This document shows positions 1 through 10,132 of a stretch of DNA of 64,000 nucleotides, piece by piece. This DNA comes from Cladopsammia gracilis (taxonomy: Eukaryota; Cnidaria; Anthozoa; Scleractinia; Dendrophylliidae): assembly GCA_022457155.1 (NCBI GenBank), contig JAJGOT010000242.1:247501-311500 (forward strand). The letters are read 5' to 3'. Made by a program: the position numbers and the translations under genes. How positions within the stretch are numbered: position 1 is the stretch's first letter; each line of letters begins with the position of its first letter. Under the pieces are notes generated by a model. It saw nothing but the letters and a program-made list of their open reading frames with translations. It was not told the origin of the DNA and ran no database searches.

Positions 1-574
1 TTTTTGTTTTTTTTTTGTTTTTTTTTTTTTGGTGCATGTTGTTACAACCATAGACAACACACCTTAATAGAACCATGTTTCTTCCTCAGGGCATACCAAA
101 AAATACTGAGGAACCGAGAAACCGCGAAACTGGCATTCTGGTATTGACGTCACAGCGGACTATCCCCAGTCTTTCTTTTTGCCAGATATTGTACCCCACC
201 GGAAGTGAAATTTCACGTTTTTAGACGGCTAAAACACGGAAAAGAAAAATCGATATCGAAAATCTTTTTCGATTTTCTTATCAGAACACCATGTAGATTC
301 CATCAAGCAAATAAAAGAAATCTGTCATGTTCACTTTAATGACATGCCTTACTGTAGAAAGCACGCTGCTCGCCATGATGACTAAGTGACACACCAAACC
401 ATTCACAGGCGTTTCGCATTTGAATATTAATTAGAGGGCGAAATGACAAAAACAATAGCGTTGATGCGGGCGCTACGCCGCTACCTCCCCCGTCCGTTCG
501 CGTTCCGCGCTCTCTCCACGCGCTTCGCGCGCGCCCAAAATTAATCCTCCCTTTCCCTATCTAGCGACTTTCAT
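1..574. other. No gene recognised; poly-T then CpG-rich stretch
   Basis: The first 33 bases are almost pure T. The rest is unique-looking and without a convincing coding frame. Bases about 465-540 are CpG-rich (GCGCGC and CGCG motifs) in an otherwise AT-rich region. That could be the edge of a promoter for a gene left of the window or part of a GC-rich repeat. I cannot tell which. Confidence 0.4.
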
Positions 575-772
575 TCGGTAGTGTAGCAGCTCTATTGTTT
601 AAGGCGTTGCGGTTGCTTCATTGTTTTTAGGGCTAGGAACTATTGTTTCTGATGTTTGTTGTATTGTTCTCTCGAAGGGTATCGAACTAATGGTGTGGTA
701 TCGAACTAACGGTGCGGTATCGAACTAATGGTGTGGTATCGAACTAATGGTGTGGTATCGAACCAACATTAC
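575..772 (+). repeat. Dispersed 143-bp-family fragment followed by a 19-bp tandem repeat
   Basis: Bases about 578-685 match, in inverse orientation, the 143-bp tandem unit at 50065-50446 (shared GTAGTGTAGCAGCTCTATTG and CTCTCGAA). From 678 to 772 the 19-base unit GGTATCGAACTAATGGTGT recurs about 4.7 times with few changes. The inverse of this motif also borders the 50-kb array, so the two belong to one repeat family. No coding role is evident. Confidence 0.75.
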
Positions 773-1514
773 AAGAGCTGCTAAATCGCCCCCTTCATTT
801 CTCCACTTGGGTACGTAGTGAAAGTTCGTTTTAAAATTTGGAAACGTTACAGATATTGTGGGTTTGTCTCGGTGTAAAAACCTGTGACATTTTTCTTTGT
901 TTTTCACCTTTGTGGTTTTGCATTCCCAGTTGACTCTATTGTTTTATACCTTTTGTTTTCTTTCTTTTACGTCACTCGTGAGTTTGGCAGGTTTTTACAC
1001 CGAGGATGAGCCGGTATTGTGTCATCACTGAATAACAACAGCTGAATAACTACAGCTGTCCAGTGATTGGTTTAAACTTTGTGACGCATATCGTTCTACG
1101 TAATATGCAAATTTTCGGTTGCTTTATAGCGGACTTTCGCAAGTCTTGCTTGCATGTTGTTTTAAATTTTCAACTTTTATTCAGTATTTTATATACAATG
1201 GGGTATAACGGAATTTGCCCAGCGAGGTAGGTCCATTTTTGTTGTGTTTTAGTTGGATTGTTTTGTAGTTAAAATGTTTCATTGATGAGCTAGATTTACT
1301 GTTTTCAATTCCGTTATAAGCTTTAATCTTTTCCATGTTTTGCCATTCATGACTTGGTTCAGTTTAGAAATTGAGATTTTTGTAGTTTCTTTTTTACTCG
1401 AAAATTTATGAAAGACAGTGTAATCAGTACTGTGCAATTAACACAAAAGAAGTAGATTGAAATGCTACAACACTCAATTTAAAGGACCAGTATCACTCAA
1501 AATGCATTGCGCGC
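773..1514. other. No gene recognised; contains a 17-bp inverted repeat
   Basis: No coding frame is convincing here. A perfect 17-bp inverted repeat (CTCGGTGTAAAAACCTG at 868-884 and its complement at 988-1004) encloses about 100 bases. It could be the end pair of a tiny fold-back element. Confidence 0.5.
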
Positions 1515-1690
1515 CCAATGCCCCCCCCAACCCCCGGAGGGGGGGTACTCCCTATAATGGGCTATACGGTGATGCTCCGCCAGAAAGGGGTACCTTTTTT
1601 AGGCTAGAAGTATATAAAAGGGTAGGGATTTCACGAGTTGAACTGATATGAAAGGGTAGGGATTTCATGAATTGTAGGAAAGGCCAATAC
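1515..1690 (+). mobile_element. Terminal part of a G/C-run MITE family
   Basis: It begins with runs of C and G, then GGGGGGGTACTCCC, ACGGTGATGCTCCGCC, GAAAGGGGTACC and repeats of AAAGGGTAGGGATTTCA. The same family, in either orientation, is seen at 6145-6411 and 8502-8614. No matching opposite end was found next to this copy, so it is probably partial. Confidence 0.65.
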
Positions 1691-1805
1691 CTCGACGACG
1701 ACGATTGAATTTAACGCAGTCGAAAAAATCTCTAGATGTGATACTGTCAGAAGGAATATTTAGTTTAACATGCCGTCGTTTGTTTGCTAGCTCTTGGCAT
1801 AACAA

Positions 1806-2104
1806 TGGACTAACGCAGAGCTGATATACAACGAGTAAATATATTTCAGTGAAACAATATTTCGGCTGGCCAGACCAGCCTTCTTTAGGTTATAAGATGT
1901 TACTAAATTATAACCCACGTGGCTCTAGTGTTTTTGCTCTATCTATTAAATACGACTCTCTGGCTTTTCGAATAGAATCGCGTGAATTAGTAAATTTAGT
2001 GAATTTAGTAACATCTTATAACCTGAAGAAGGCTGGTCTGGCCAGCCGAAATATTGTTTCACTGAAATATATTTACTCGTTGTATATCAGCTCTGCAGTA
2101 GTCC
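1806..2104. repeat. Large palindrome with about 100-bp arms
   Basis: The left arm (about 1806-1915) and right arm (about 1990-2104) are nearly perfect reverse complements around a spacer of about 75 bases. Both arms carry GGCTGGCCAGACCAGCC, itself nearly palindromic, and ATATATTTACTCGTTGTATA on the right. An open frame of about 97 codons runs through it but is a by-product of the symmetry. It is most likely a fold-back element. A related piece with GGCTGGCCAAACCAGC lies near 46512. Confidence 0.8.
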
Positions 2105-3099
2105 TTGGACTTCTCGTTAGTATATTGATTTATTTTAGCTGATTAGGTCTCCTCCTGTGAGATCCAACGAAACACAGCAGGATCTTCGTCCACGGTTTCT
2201 GCAGTTCAACAAGTTTATAACAATGGAGTTTTTTTTGGCTCACTTTCAAAGAGTTGCAAGATCTTCAGTAGTAGCCGTTTAAGCAGGAATTATTCGCTGC
2301 TTAGGATCAGTTCATTTCTCAGTCCTTGATTTAATGTGAGCGCAAGTCTGTGGTTAGCATAACTTGCGAGATAGTGTTTCTTCATCACGGCTAAAAGATT
2401 CTAAGATCAAGTCTTATGCGATAGTCACGGTCTATATTGGAATAGTGGCATCTTGCAATTGTGTTTAGCTCCTCAGCGTTTATTCTGCGTTTAAGTTGAC
2501 GTGTTTCTCGGAGCTAGGCAGTACCTCCACTGTCAGACGTATGGCATCTGCATCTGGTTTAAAATATTTGAATCTCCAGCGTGGTAGCTGTTTTGTAATT
2601 CTTACGGAACCGATGCAAGTGATTGTAGATATCTTCTTCTTCTTCGTTAGATATTTCTCCCAAAGCTGAGCGATAGAAATTTACATTTGCGACCTCTTGT
2701 GGAAAGCTGTCCATGAAAAAAATAATCGCGTATGCACAAAAGTCTGCTTTCAAAACCCTGAGTCGACAGTCGACACGCGCGAGACGGGGAAACCCACAAC
2801 GTGCAAGGAGCTAATCATGAGCGAGCTCGTCATTTGAAAACAAAAACAAACGACCGCAAAGCCGATGGGGTGATACCGGGCCTTTAAAACTCGGCCCGTG
2901 ACAAATGGAATCATTGTTAGTTTCTTCAAACACTCATTAATAATTCATAAGCATATTAGCCTATCACACAACGTAAATCGATCACGTGCATGGACCTTTA
3001 TACCTGGTAATCTATGGTCATTCTGAAAAGCCTGGTGGCGGATTTGATTTCAGTCCCAGAGGAGTGCGGGGCTGATTGTTTTTTTACCTCATTAGTATT
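2105..3099. other. Mostly unassigned sequence
   Basis: Apart from the possible exon at 2606-2706 on the minus strand, I see no gene, RNA or clear repeat in this stretch. Confidence 0.4.
2606..2706 (-). CDS. Possible internal exon, function unknown
   Basis: On the minus strand an open frame has ordinary-looking codons and an acidic run (EEEED) followed by a basic, helix-like stretch. It is preceded by a pyrimidine-rich tract ending in ACAG and contains a GTAAGA donor-like site 101 bases later, so it could be one spliced exon. Without splicing the frame continues to a stop at 2559. I do not recognise the family, and no neighbouring exon could be linked to it. It may equally be a gene fragment or a chance frame. 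Confidence 0.22.
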
Positions 3100-3214
3100 C
3101 TTTATATAAAAAATTTACTCTCATTATTATTCTTTATATAAAGAATACTAATAAGGATAAAAGACAATAGTTTTCTTTTCCTTATTAGTATTCTTTGTAT
3201 AAAGAATACTAATG
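3100..3214. repeat. Three clustered palindromes of the type ATTAGTATTCTTTATATAAAGAATAC
   Basis: The half-site TATTCTTTATATAAAGAATA or a close variant recurs at about 3097-3110 (half), 3125-3157 and 3180-3214. Two copies are full self-complementary 30-base palindromes. The copies are separated by short spacers with CCTTATT at their edges. The origin is unknown. It could be a decayed fold-back element or serial duplication of one palindrome. Confidence 0.7.
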
Positions 3215-4024
3215 TTGGTAGTAATTATTCAGGATTCTTAGTACAACAAATGGTGACTTTAATATTTTCGTTCAGTACTGTTTTACGATATTTAGCCTTT
3301 TGCCATTCTATAAGGAATCTTCTCCAACAAAATTAGCAACCAACAGTTTAGCAAGTAAGCCGTTATTTGAATGACACCAGCAACCACGTGTAAATTGGTA
3401 GGTAAGCGAGTGGTTCAGAAGTGCAAGCTGCTTATTTCTACTCGTTCGCTGCCACTGAATAGAAATTGTCAGACATTTTATCCACCGTACCTGTCAACTT
3501 TGGTATAGCATTTTTCATGGATTATTTTTTCCTCAGAACTTTAAAATCCCAAAACTTTCGACAGTTGCCAGGAAGCCATGGTTACCTCGTCGAAGCCAGT
3601 GTGGCGCATGTGCTGTATGCTAATCATTCTACTTGTTTTTCTCGTATGCTAATATCCTCTTTGCACAAAAAGCACATTTGTTTAATCTCCGTAGGGACAC
3701 GCGCGCTTTTGGCGGGTCGTGTTTGAAGCCGTTCAAAACACTCACAGCACGTGTTTTATCAAGTCTAAAAATACTCGCGCTTCGCGCTCGAATTTTTACA
3801 CGTGATAAAACACTGCTGTTCGTGTTTTAAACATGACATAACATCATTTTGGTTTCAAAATGCGGTTTCGAGATTTTTCGTTTTGCGCGTTGGGGGTGGA
3901 TACTGCAATTTAGTGACGCTATCTAAGGAATATCTAAGGATCACAATACCAAAAATACCAAAAAGAATACCCTATTTAAGGACTGAGCACCTACCCTATC
4001 GGGCGGCACATACCTATATAGCGT
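3215..4024. other. No gene; contains a hairpin at 3728-3835
   Basis: No supported gene is present. Bases about 3728-3835 form an imperfect long hairpin. CACGTGTTTTATCA pairs with TGATAAAACACG, and the loop is built of the self-complementary CGCGCTTCGCGC. This resembles a small MITE. Confidence 0.55.
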
Positions 4025-4200
4025 ATAGATGGTTTTCACTCACGTGACCTTCAGTCCTGTGGGACTCAAATGACAAGGGCTGAATTTAGTATTTGGTCGC
4101 CATTTTGGTTTTGCACAACGTCGGTTGATGGGAGGAGTGACTCTCACACCCTTGGACGCATCTTTTGACTCACCTAGCGGAGCGGAGCAGTTCTCTGGAA
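4025..4200 (+). mobile_element. Partial MITE sharing ends with the copy at 28325-28484
   Basis: It starts with TAGATGGTTTTCACTCACGTGA and the following CCTTCAGTCCTGTGGGACTCA, the same terminal sequence (inverse) as the element inside the Polinton minor virion gene at 28325-28484. The far end was not found, so the right border is approximate. Confidence 0.6.
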
Positions 4201-4406
4201 CAGCCTACCCTGTGATATGAGAGAAATTAAATCTCTAAGTCAATTTAAACGATCAGCTTATCTGAATTTTTAATTTAAACTACACACGGCATTCATGAAA
4301 AACAGGTTTATTTAGATTAGTTGTAGTTAGCGTTGTGATTTGTTTAGGTTAGTTAGGTTAGCTAGGTTAGGTTCCTGATGATTTTACCGTGTTTAAATAA
4401 AGATAT

Positions 4407-4430
4407 ACAGTTACAGTTACAGTTACAGTT
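4407..4430 (+). repeat. ACAGTT microsatellite
   Basis: Four consecutive copies of a six-base unit (ACAGTT). Just upstream (4340-4375) there are also imperfect GTTAG/GGTTAG runs. Confidence 0.8.
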
Positions 4431-4873
4431 ATACCTCAGTCTGCTTTTTTTTTAAACGCAGAGCTCGTTCGCTTCCCAAATACGCCTAGTTTGCATGCTA
4501 CTAATATTCATGCTAATTAGGCTGACTAGCCTTGTTAGCATGTGCAAAATTCAAAAGAATGTTTGCTCTAAAATGAGGCTATGTAGGCTGATTAGCATTT
4601 ATATAGAAGAAGTTTAGAATAAATTGGCCGCATCCATGAATAAGGTCTATAACTTAATTATTTCATAGCCTTTGTCTTTAGTATGAGAAAAAGTTGAGAA
4701 ATAATCACTTATATTGATATTTGCATTTAGTACATGTATTTTTAAAAAGTGGCTTACTCTCCAAAGTTATCTGGACTTTTAAGTTATGTGGCATGGAATA
4801 AAACAGATCTATATGAATGTTTTTTTCTCGTGGGATACCGCAAATATTGCACTTAAAAGCATTGCATAAGTAG

Positions 4874-5030
4874 TATATACCTAATTCAATAAAGGTTGCT
4901 TTGGTCATTGGTAATTGGGCATTGGGAAGCTATTGTTTGGCGGTCACTCAAGCGAAGCATTGCATTGTGTTCCGTATGCCAATTCCCAATGACCAACTGC
5001 CAAAGCAACCTTTATTGAATTAGGTGTATA
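4874..5030 (+). mobile_element. MITE with ACCTAATTCAATAAAGG ends, copy 1
   Basis: The element has inverted ends of about 30 bp (TATAYACCTAATTCAATAAA followed by GGTTGCTTTGG) next to TA-rich flanks. An internal stretch includes TTGGCGGTCACTCAAGCG. A second copy, in the opposite orientation, lies at 30757-30912 inside a Polinton gene. The two copies are nearly identical internally. Confidence 0.85.
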
Positions 5031-6144
5031 TTGGTGACATGTTAAAAAAATACATTTCGTGGTATTAATATTGGGCTCTGTCTGTTTACGACTCTGACTT
5101 GTTATCAATATCGTGTAGTATTGGGGTCTCAAAGCCGCAATCAGTGTATAATATATCGATACATACGAAAAACGTTTTTGCGGCATCAGTGGTAAAAATC
5201 GGCGGGACGCTAAAAGGACCAGGTTACGGAATATGCCAAGTAAAGACGCAGGTGCTGCTTCTGATAACGGTAAGGATATCTTGTAACTATATCAATTGCA
5301 GGGCGTGCAACTGAGGAAAGTTAAACTAAATATTTATAGCATCGTGGCTCTATTTTCCATGTCGTTTGACCTGTAAGGCTGTGGTCTTTCTCGACTGAAA
5401 ATACTGACTGGCTTTTCTTTATACCCAACTTGCCCTCGTTCCAGATGACATAATTGATTTCACGAGCCTTCCACAGGAATATCTAACTCTAGTCTTAAAT
5501 ATTTTCAACCTCAAATATTTCCGAGTCCTTTTTTATCTTTTAGATATATTTGTAATTCAGTTCACTATGCTAAAATGTGCCAATAAACCTCATTATCAAA
5601 CTCATGTCGAATGCAGCTGAGCAAATATTACATCTAAACATTCCATACGTTTTATTTTCAATTGCATGGTCGGGTAGCAACGATTTTTGTTTATTCCGTT
5701 TATTCTGCTATCGGGGGGAGAACGTTATTCCGTCCATTCCGAAAAGTAAACAAAATAGGTCCCAAGAAAAATCACCTTTCTTTCTGTACATCTATTTTCG
5801 TATCAACCTCTTTCCCAGGGTTCCTGGAGCGCTCCAGGGGACCTATCCTTGTGCGCGGGAAATATCCGAATTTGGCTTTTTACGATATCGCTTTTTGTAT
5901 CTATTTTCAGCAAGTTTTCAACGTTTCTTATCAAACACTGCATTCGTAACTTGTAAAAAATTTACGCTTTTGACAGCTCCAACATTTGGAGCAGAAATTG
6001 TGTTAAATTGGGATGGTTGGGGACTTGTGGAATTCGGTAACATGGCAAAGTTATTCTGGTCGAAAGAGGCGAAACACGTCTGTTTATAAGTGGGTACCTT
6101 TTAAGTAGATAAATGTTTATTTTGTCTGTGCTATATGCCTTCTG
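5031..6144. other. No gene recognised
   Basis: An open frame of up to 170 codons spans 5577-6089 (+), but it has no recognisable domain, no membrane or signal pattern and overlapping frames of similar quality. I treat it as chance. Confidence 0.4.
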
Positions 6145-6947
6145 GGTACTCAACAAAGTTTTTTACGGGGATGCTCCGCCCCAAGGTCCAAACCCTTTCA
6201 TATACCTTTAATTGAAAAGGGTACCCCTTTCATATACCTTTTATTGAAAATGGTACCCCTTTCATATAGCCTTTACGTGCGTCTGTTTGATATATTTTGA
6301 AAGGCCCTTTTTATAATACTTAAATGGCAGTTTTTCCTACCTTTTTTATGCTTCAACTCGTGTTTTCGATACCATATCCTATTCTTCGTGAAATCACTAC
6401 CCTTTCACATACCGTATTTTCTGAATTAAACGCCCCCGGCGTTTATTTCAAACTTGGCCTAGTGGACCCGGCGTTTCTTTGAATCAAAGTTTGATGAGAA
6501 ATAGAACACAAACCGCGGTGATAAACATATTGAACTTATTCATTTTTGATAAAAACTTGACGTTTCGTATGCTACTACATACATTTTCAAAAGTGACCGT
6601 TAGTGTTAAAAAACGATACTAATATAGTAGTAAAAAGGGACTGGGACCGAGATTAAGTACAAAACTTAACAGTTGATCTATAAAAAGAAACAGCTAATTA
6701 ATAAAGCATCAGCTTCTCGCTACTGACGTTTGCATTAAGAGCTGGCTTTAGTTCTTGTATAAACAATGTTTCTTTGAATCAGCAGTTTTTTCTCGCCCGC
6801 CATTTTTAACTGGCTCGTCGCTTCGACGAGTCAGTTCTTAAAATATCGGCGTGTCGGGTCACCTGCCCCGGGAATCGCTTTTGCTGCGGCCAACACCGTA
6901 CCTAGTTTACTTCCGGTTTTCAGAAATGGCGTAATAAGTGATGTCGG

Positions 6948-7829
6948 CAACTATAATTCAAATATTTACCGTTCTAATTTCGACGGAATTGTTAAAAATT
7001 AAATCTCTGTGATTTTTGGATGCGATCTATTTCTGGTAAAAGGAAAGCGAGTTGAATTTTTCTAACCAAATCAATTGTCAAACAGTTGAGTTTAGATTGA
7101 ATGAATAAAACACGTCCCGGCACGTCAACTGCTGAGTAAACAATTCTCAAGCATTACGCCATGGAGTCACGTTAAAATTCCAAACATCTCGAATTTATGT
7201 CACGCTATGGTCAGCTGTTAATCATTTTATCGATCATGTTGATATTGTTAATTTATTCGAAATCCTATCACCGATTCTCCAAAATGCCTGTGTTTAAACA
7301 ATCCTGATTCCTTGTTGTAGGTGGTTTCAAGGATTTTAAAGCGAAAAAAATATACAAGTTCTACCGTGTGTGATTTTATTGTGTTTTCATAAGTAGTATT
7401 GCGAACTGTAACCAATAATTAAGCAACTACAATTGAAATATTTACCGTTCTAATTTCGACGGAATTGTTAAACATTAATTCGCTGTGATTTTCGGATGTG
7501 TTCTATTTCTGGTAAAAGGAAAGCGGGTTGAACTTTTGTAACCAAATCATTTGTCGAACAGTTGAGTTTAGATCGAATAAATCGTTGAACAAATCACGTC
7601 CCGGCACGTCTGCTGTACGTCATGGCCGGAGTCACGTTGAAACTCCACACATCTCGTATTTATGTCACGCTATGGTCGGCTGTTTATCATTTGATCGACC
7701 ATGTTGACATTGTTAATTTATTCGAAACCCCATCACCGATTCTCCAAAATGCCTGTCTTTAAACAATCCTGATTCCTTGTAGTGGGTGGTTTCAAGCATT
7801 TTAAAGCGAAAATAATATACAAAGTTCTG
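6948..7829 (+). repeat. Internal direct duplication of about 410 bp
   Basis: Bases 6948-7362 and 7425-7829 are two direct copies, alike over almost their full length, with scattered substitutions and small indels. The shared stretches include ATTTACCGTTCTAATTTCGA and TCCAAAATGCCTGT. The sequence CATCACCGATTCTCC or a near match appears in both. It lies within the TA-flanked element and probably arose by tandem duplication there. Confidence 0.85.
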
Positions 7830-7869
7830 AACTTATGTTTTTTTCTAACTGTACCGAGCCGATCAGAAA

Positions 7870-8160
7870 ATATATATATATATATAGACCTGAAATTGTA
7901 GCCTACTAAGGGATGTACTATTTTATTTTATTTTGTTTTATTTTATTTTTGTTTGGGGGGGAGGGCGGACGGGAAGGGGGGGACGGGAAGGGGGGGCGGT
8001 GTTGGGCAATTTTTCTGATCATGAATTTTGTTTTTGTCGTCTTTTCCTTTGGCTCGCGTGCATTACTTTTTATTTCTTTACTTTTGCTGTGCAGGAATTT
8101 TGTTTTTAGTAATTGCCCAACCTCCCCCCCCCCTCCCCCCCACCACCACCACCACCACCT
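7870..8160. repeat. Low-complexity cluster
   Basis: A TA run (about 7876-7886), a TTTTA-type run (about 7919-7950), a G-rich block (7951-7999) and a C-rich block followed by CCA/ACC repeats (about 8127-8159). The G and C blocks face each other across about 130 bases and give spurious glycine- and proline-rich frames. Confidence 0.85.
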
Positions 8161-8614
8161 TAACAATAAAATGGTCCGTCCCCAAGGAGTGCTTGAAGCG
8201 GGCTGTGTAATGTAAATGTAAATGTGGTCTGGACTGTGCATACTGATAGATTCTAGATGAAAATTGCGAACTCTAAAATGAAACCGGGTGGAAACTGGGA
8301 CCAAACGAGCCAGTTTCGAAGCCCATCGGGCTCCTTGTTTAAGAAAGGGTTATTATTCGTTTTTCTTGGCAGCTGTGTACCTTGCCCTTAAATTTTAAGT
8401 TTATTATACCACAAATAAACGTTTGAGGGGCTTACTTACAACTTCCTCTATTATACCCGGCGTTTATTCGGGGCCCGGCGTTTAATCGAGAAAATACGGT
8501 ACTTCAACCCATGAAATCGCGACCTTTTCATATACCTCCAGCCTCAAAAAGGTACCCCTTTCGGGCGGAGCATCCCCGATAAGTTTATTATAGGGAGTAC
8601 TCCCCCCCCCCGGG

Positions 8615-8899
8615 CACGTGGTAGCAGTTCAGATTTACATGGAGCAATTTAAAGGAAAAATATCGTTTCTGTTAGTGAATGGCTAGTGAAAAAGGGGCTG
8701 ACAAAGCTTTGCAGTGTTTTTGAAGGTTTGTATGAAAAGTTAAATATGTTGAATATTTATAAATCGTAGATTTTTAAAATATAGCTTCGGCTGCCTAAAT
8801 GTATTGCCAGTCTATTAAATGTCCGAAGATCTTAAACGGCCATTGATTGAAAGGAAAAACACTGTAAAATGAACAACAACCTCTCTCAAACAAAAAATT

Positions 8900-8931
<32 letters not shown>

Positions 8932-9647
8932 CGTTTTTATTTGTTTAAGCAAAAATACATGCTTAATTGCATTTCACGAAGCCAAAAACTAAATTAACAG
9001 GAACTAATTAACTAACAACAGAAAACATTTGTCAGTTGCTATTAAAAGCGTTTAGAATAATAACTTTTCACCTCGTGGAATAACGCTTGCAAACGATTTG
9101 TTCAAAACCCAACAGCTCCACCAAAAATGAATCAACCGCTTTGCTAAATATTTTTTGCAACATTTGTTGATCACACGAGGAATTACTCAATTAAAAAAAT
9201 AAATATCGAAAAGTAAATCCCCAAACAACAACAAAACTCATTTCGACGTGGTGTCCACAGGAGTGCCGTGAAATATCAGTTGTAAAATAGACGCGGTTCA
9301 GTTGAGTTATTATCGAGGAAAACACTACCTAGAATAAATCAGAAAAACTGAATGCAAGTGGATTTTTATTCTCACTAAAAACAGGGGCATTTGACAGTAT
9401 TTGAATAAAATTTTGGCCCAAAAGGGCGGGAATTTGAACAAGTCGATCTTCAAAAGTTCAAATGCCCGGGGCATTGCCGGGGGGGGGGGGATGTTGGTGT
9501 TTCGAATTGATCGCGCATAAAAACGCGCCACACACACACTGATCCGGAATCATGAAACAACACATAACCATGACTCGCGCCTCTGAATAAAAGAGACTTA
9601 CTTTTCTTCCCTTATAGAATGTGTACGGTGTACCGTGTACATAAAAT
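8615..9647. other. No gene; AAT microsatellite
   Basis: The only clear feature is a run of AAT at about 8903-8931. A G-run (9479-9490) lies in a region resembling the end of another MITE. No coding frame is supported. Confidence 0.5.
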
Positions 9648-10132
9648 CCCGGGGGGGGGGGTACTTCCTAGTAATGGGCTAATGGGGATGTGCCGCTGGA
9701 TGGGGTCACATTTTCACGACTGGATTGACTATAATGGGGTTGCATTTTCAATAGAGTTACTAGAAGGGGGTCGCAAATTGTCGGGATTTTTTGGGGTAAG
9801 AAAATTCTGGCAAGTAGTTTTTGGGGTAAGTTTAGCTTGTAAATATTTTCGGTTAACAAATGTACCAGAAGGTTTGTAGGTGAAGAGTCTTCTACATTTA
9901 ATCAATCCATTTGAGGATGACCTAGTTAAAAGGGTTCCGAACTCAAGGTACATGGCTAAACAGAAAGTGACTAAGTTGGGATTGCAAAATTTACATTTAC
10001 TCAAAAGTGACTAAGATGGGGTCTATAATTGGCCACAAAATAGACTATAGTGGGGTAGGGACTCTGAGAGGTCAGCGGCACATACCCAGCAAAAGTTGAC
10101 CCAAGTACCCCTCCCCCCCCCCCCCCCCCGGG
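9648..10132. mobile_element. Fold-back MITE with perfect 8-bp target duplication
   Basis: The element starts CCCGGGGGGG, with GTACTTCCTAGT and GGGGATGTGCCGCTG, and ends with the inverted counterpart (CGGCACATACCCAGC, AAGTACCCC, CCCCCGGG). The flanks CATAAAAT at 9640-9647 and 10133-10140 match exactly. The interior is rich in TGGGGT motifs. An 8-bp duplication points to a hAT-type transposase. There is no coding capacity. Confidence 0.85.

Larger units (their letters stand above)
6412..8499 (+). mobile_element. DNA transposon derivative with CCGTATTTTC ends and TA target duplication
   Basis: The ends are CCGTATTTTCTGAATTAAAC on the left and GAGAAAATACGG on the right. The inverted ends continue into AAACGCC/GGCGTTTA and are flanked by TA on both sides (6410-6411, 8500-8501). 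The element is about 2.1 kb long with no intact transposase frame. It holds a large internal duplication (6948-7829) and low-complexity G-rich and C-rich tracts near its right side. A TA duplication is typical of Tc1/mariner-like elements, but the superfamily is a guess. Confidence 0.8.
6145..8614 (+). mobile_element. Older G/C-run MITE split by a younger element
   Basis: The left part (6145-6411) has GGGGATGCTCCGCC and repeated CCCTTTCATATACC. The right part (8502-8614) has CCCCTTTCGGGCGGAGCATC and ends in GGGAGTACTCCCCCC. Removing 6412-8499 and one TA restores a continuous sequence (CCCTTTCACATA joined to CTTCAACCC). So this family was here first and was interrupted later. Confidence 0.75.

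Noticed and set aside
1849..2142. 97-codon frame
   Set aside because: It runs through a palindrome and has no recognisable domain.
5577..6089. 170-codon frame (+)
   Set aside because: No domain, competing frames of equal quality, and it runs into repeat DNA. Chance in AT-rich sequence.
7913..8304. Frames with poly-proline, poly-histidine or poly-tryptophan
   Set aside because: They come from C-runs and CCA repeats. No other sign of coding.
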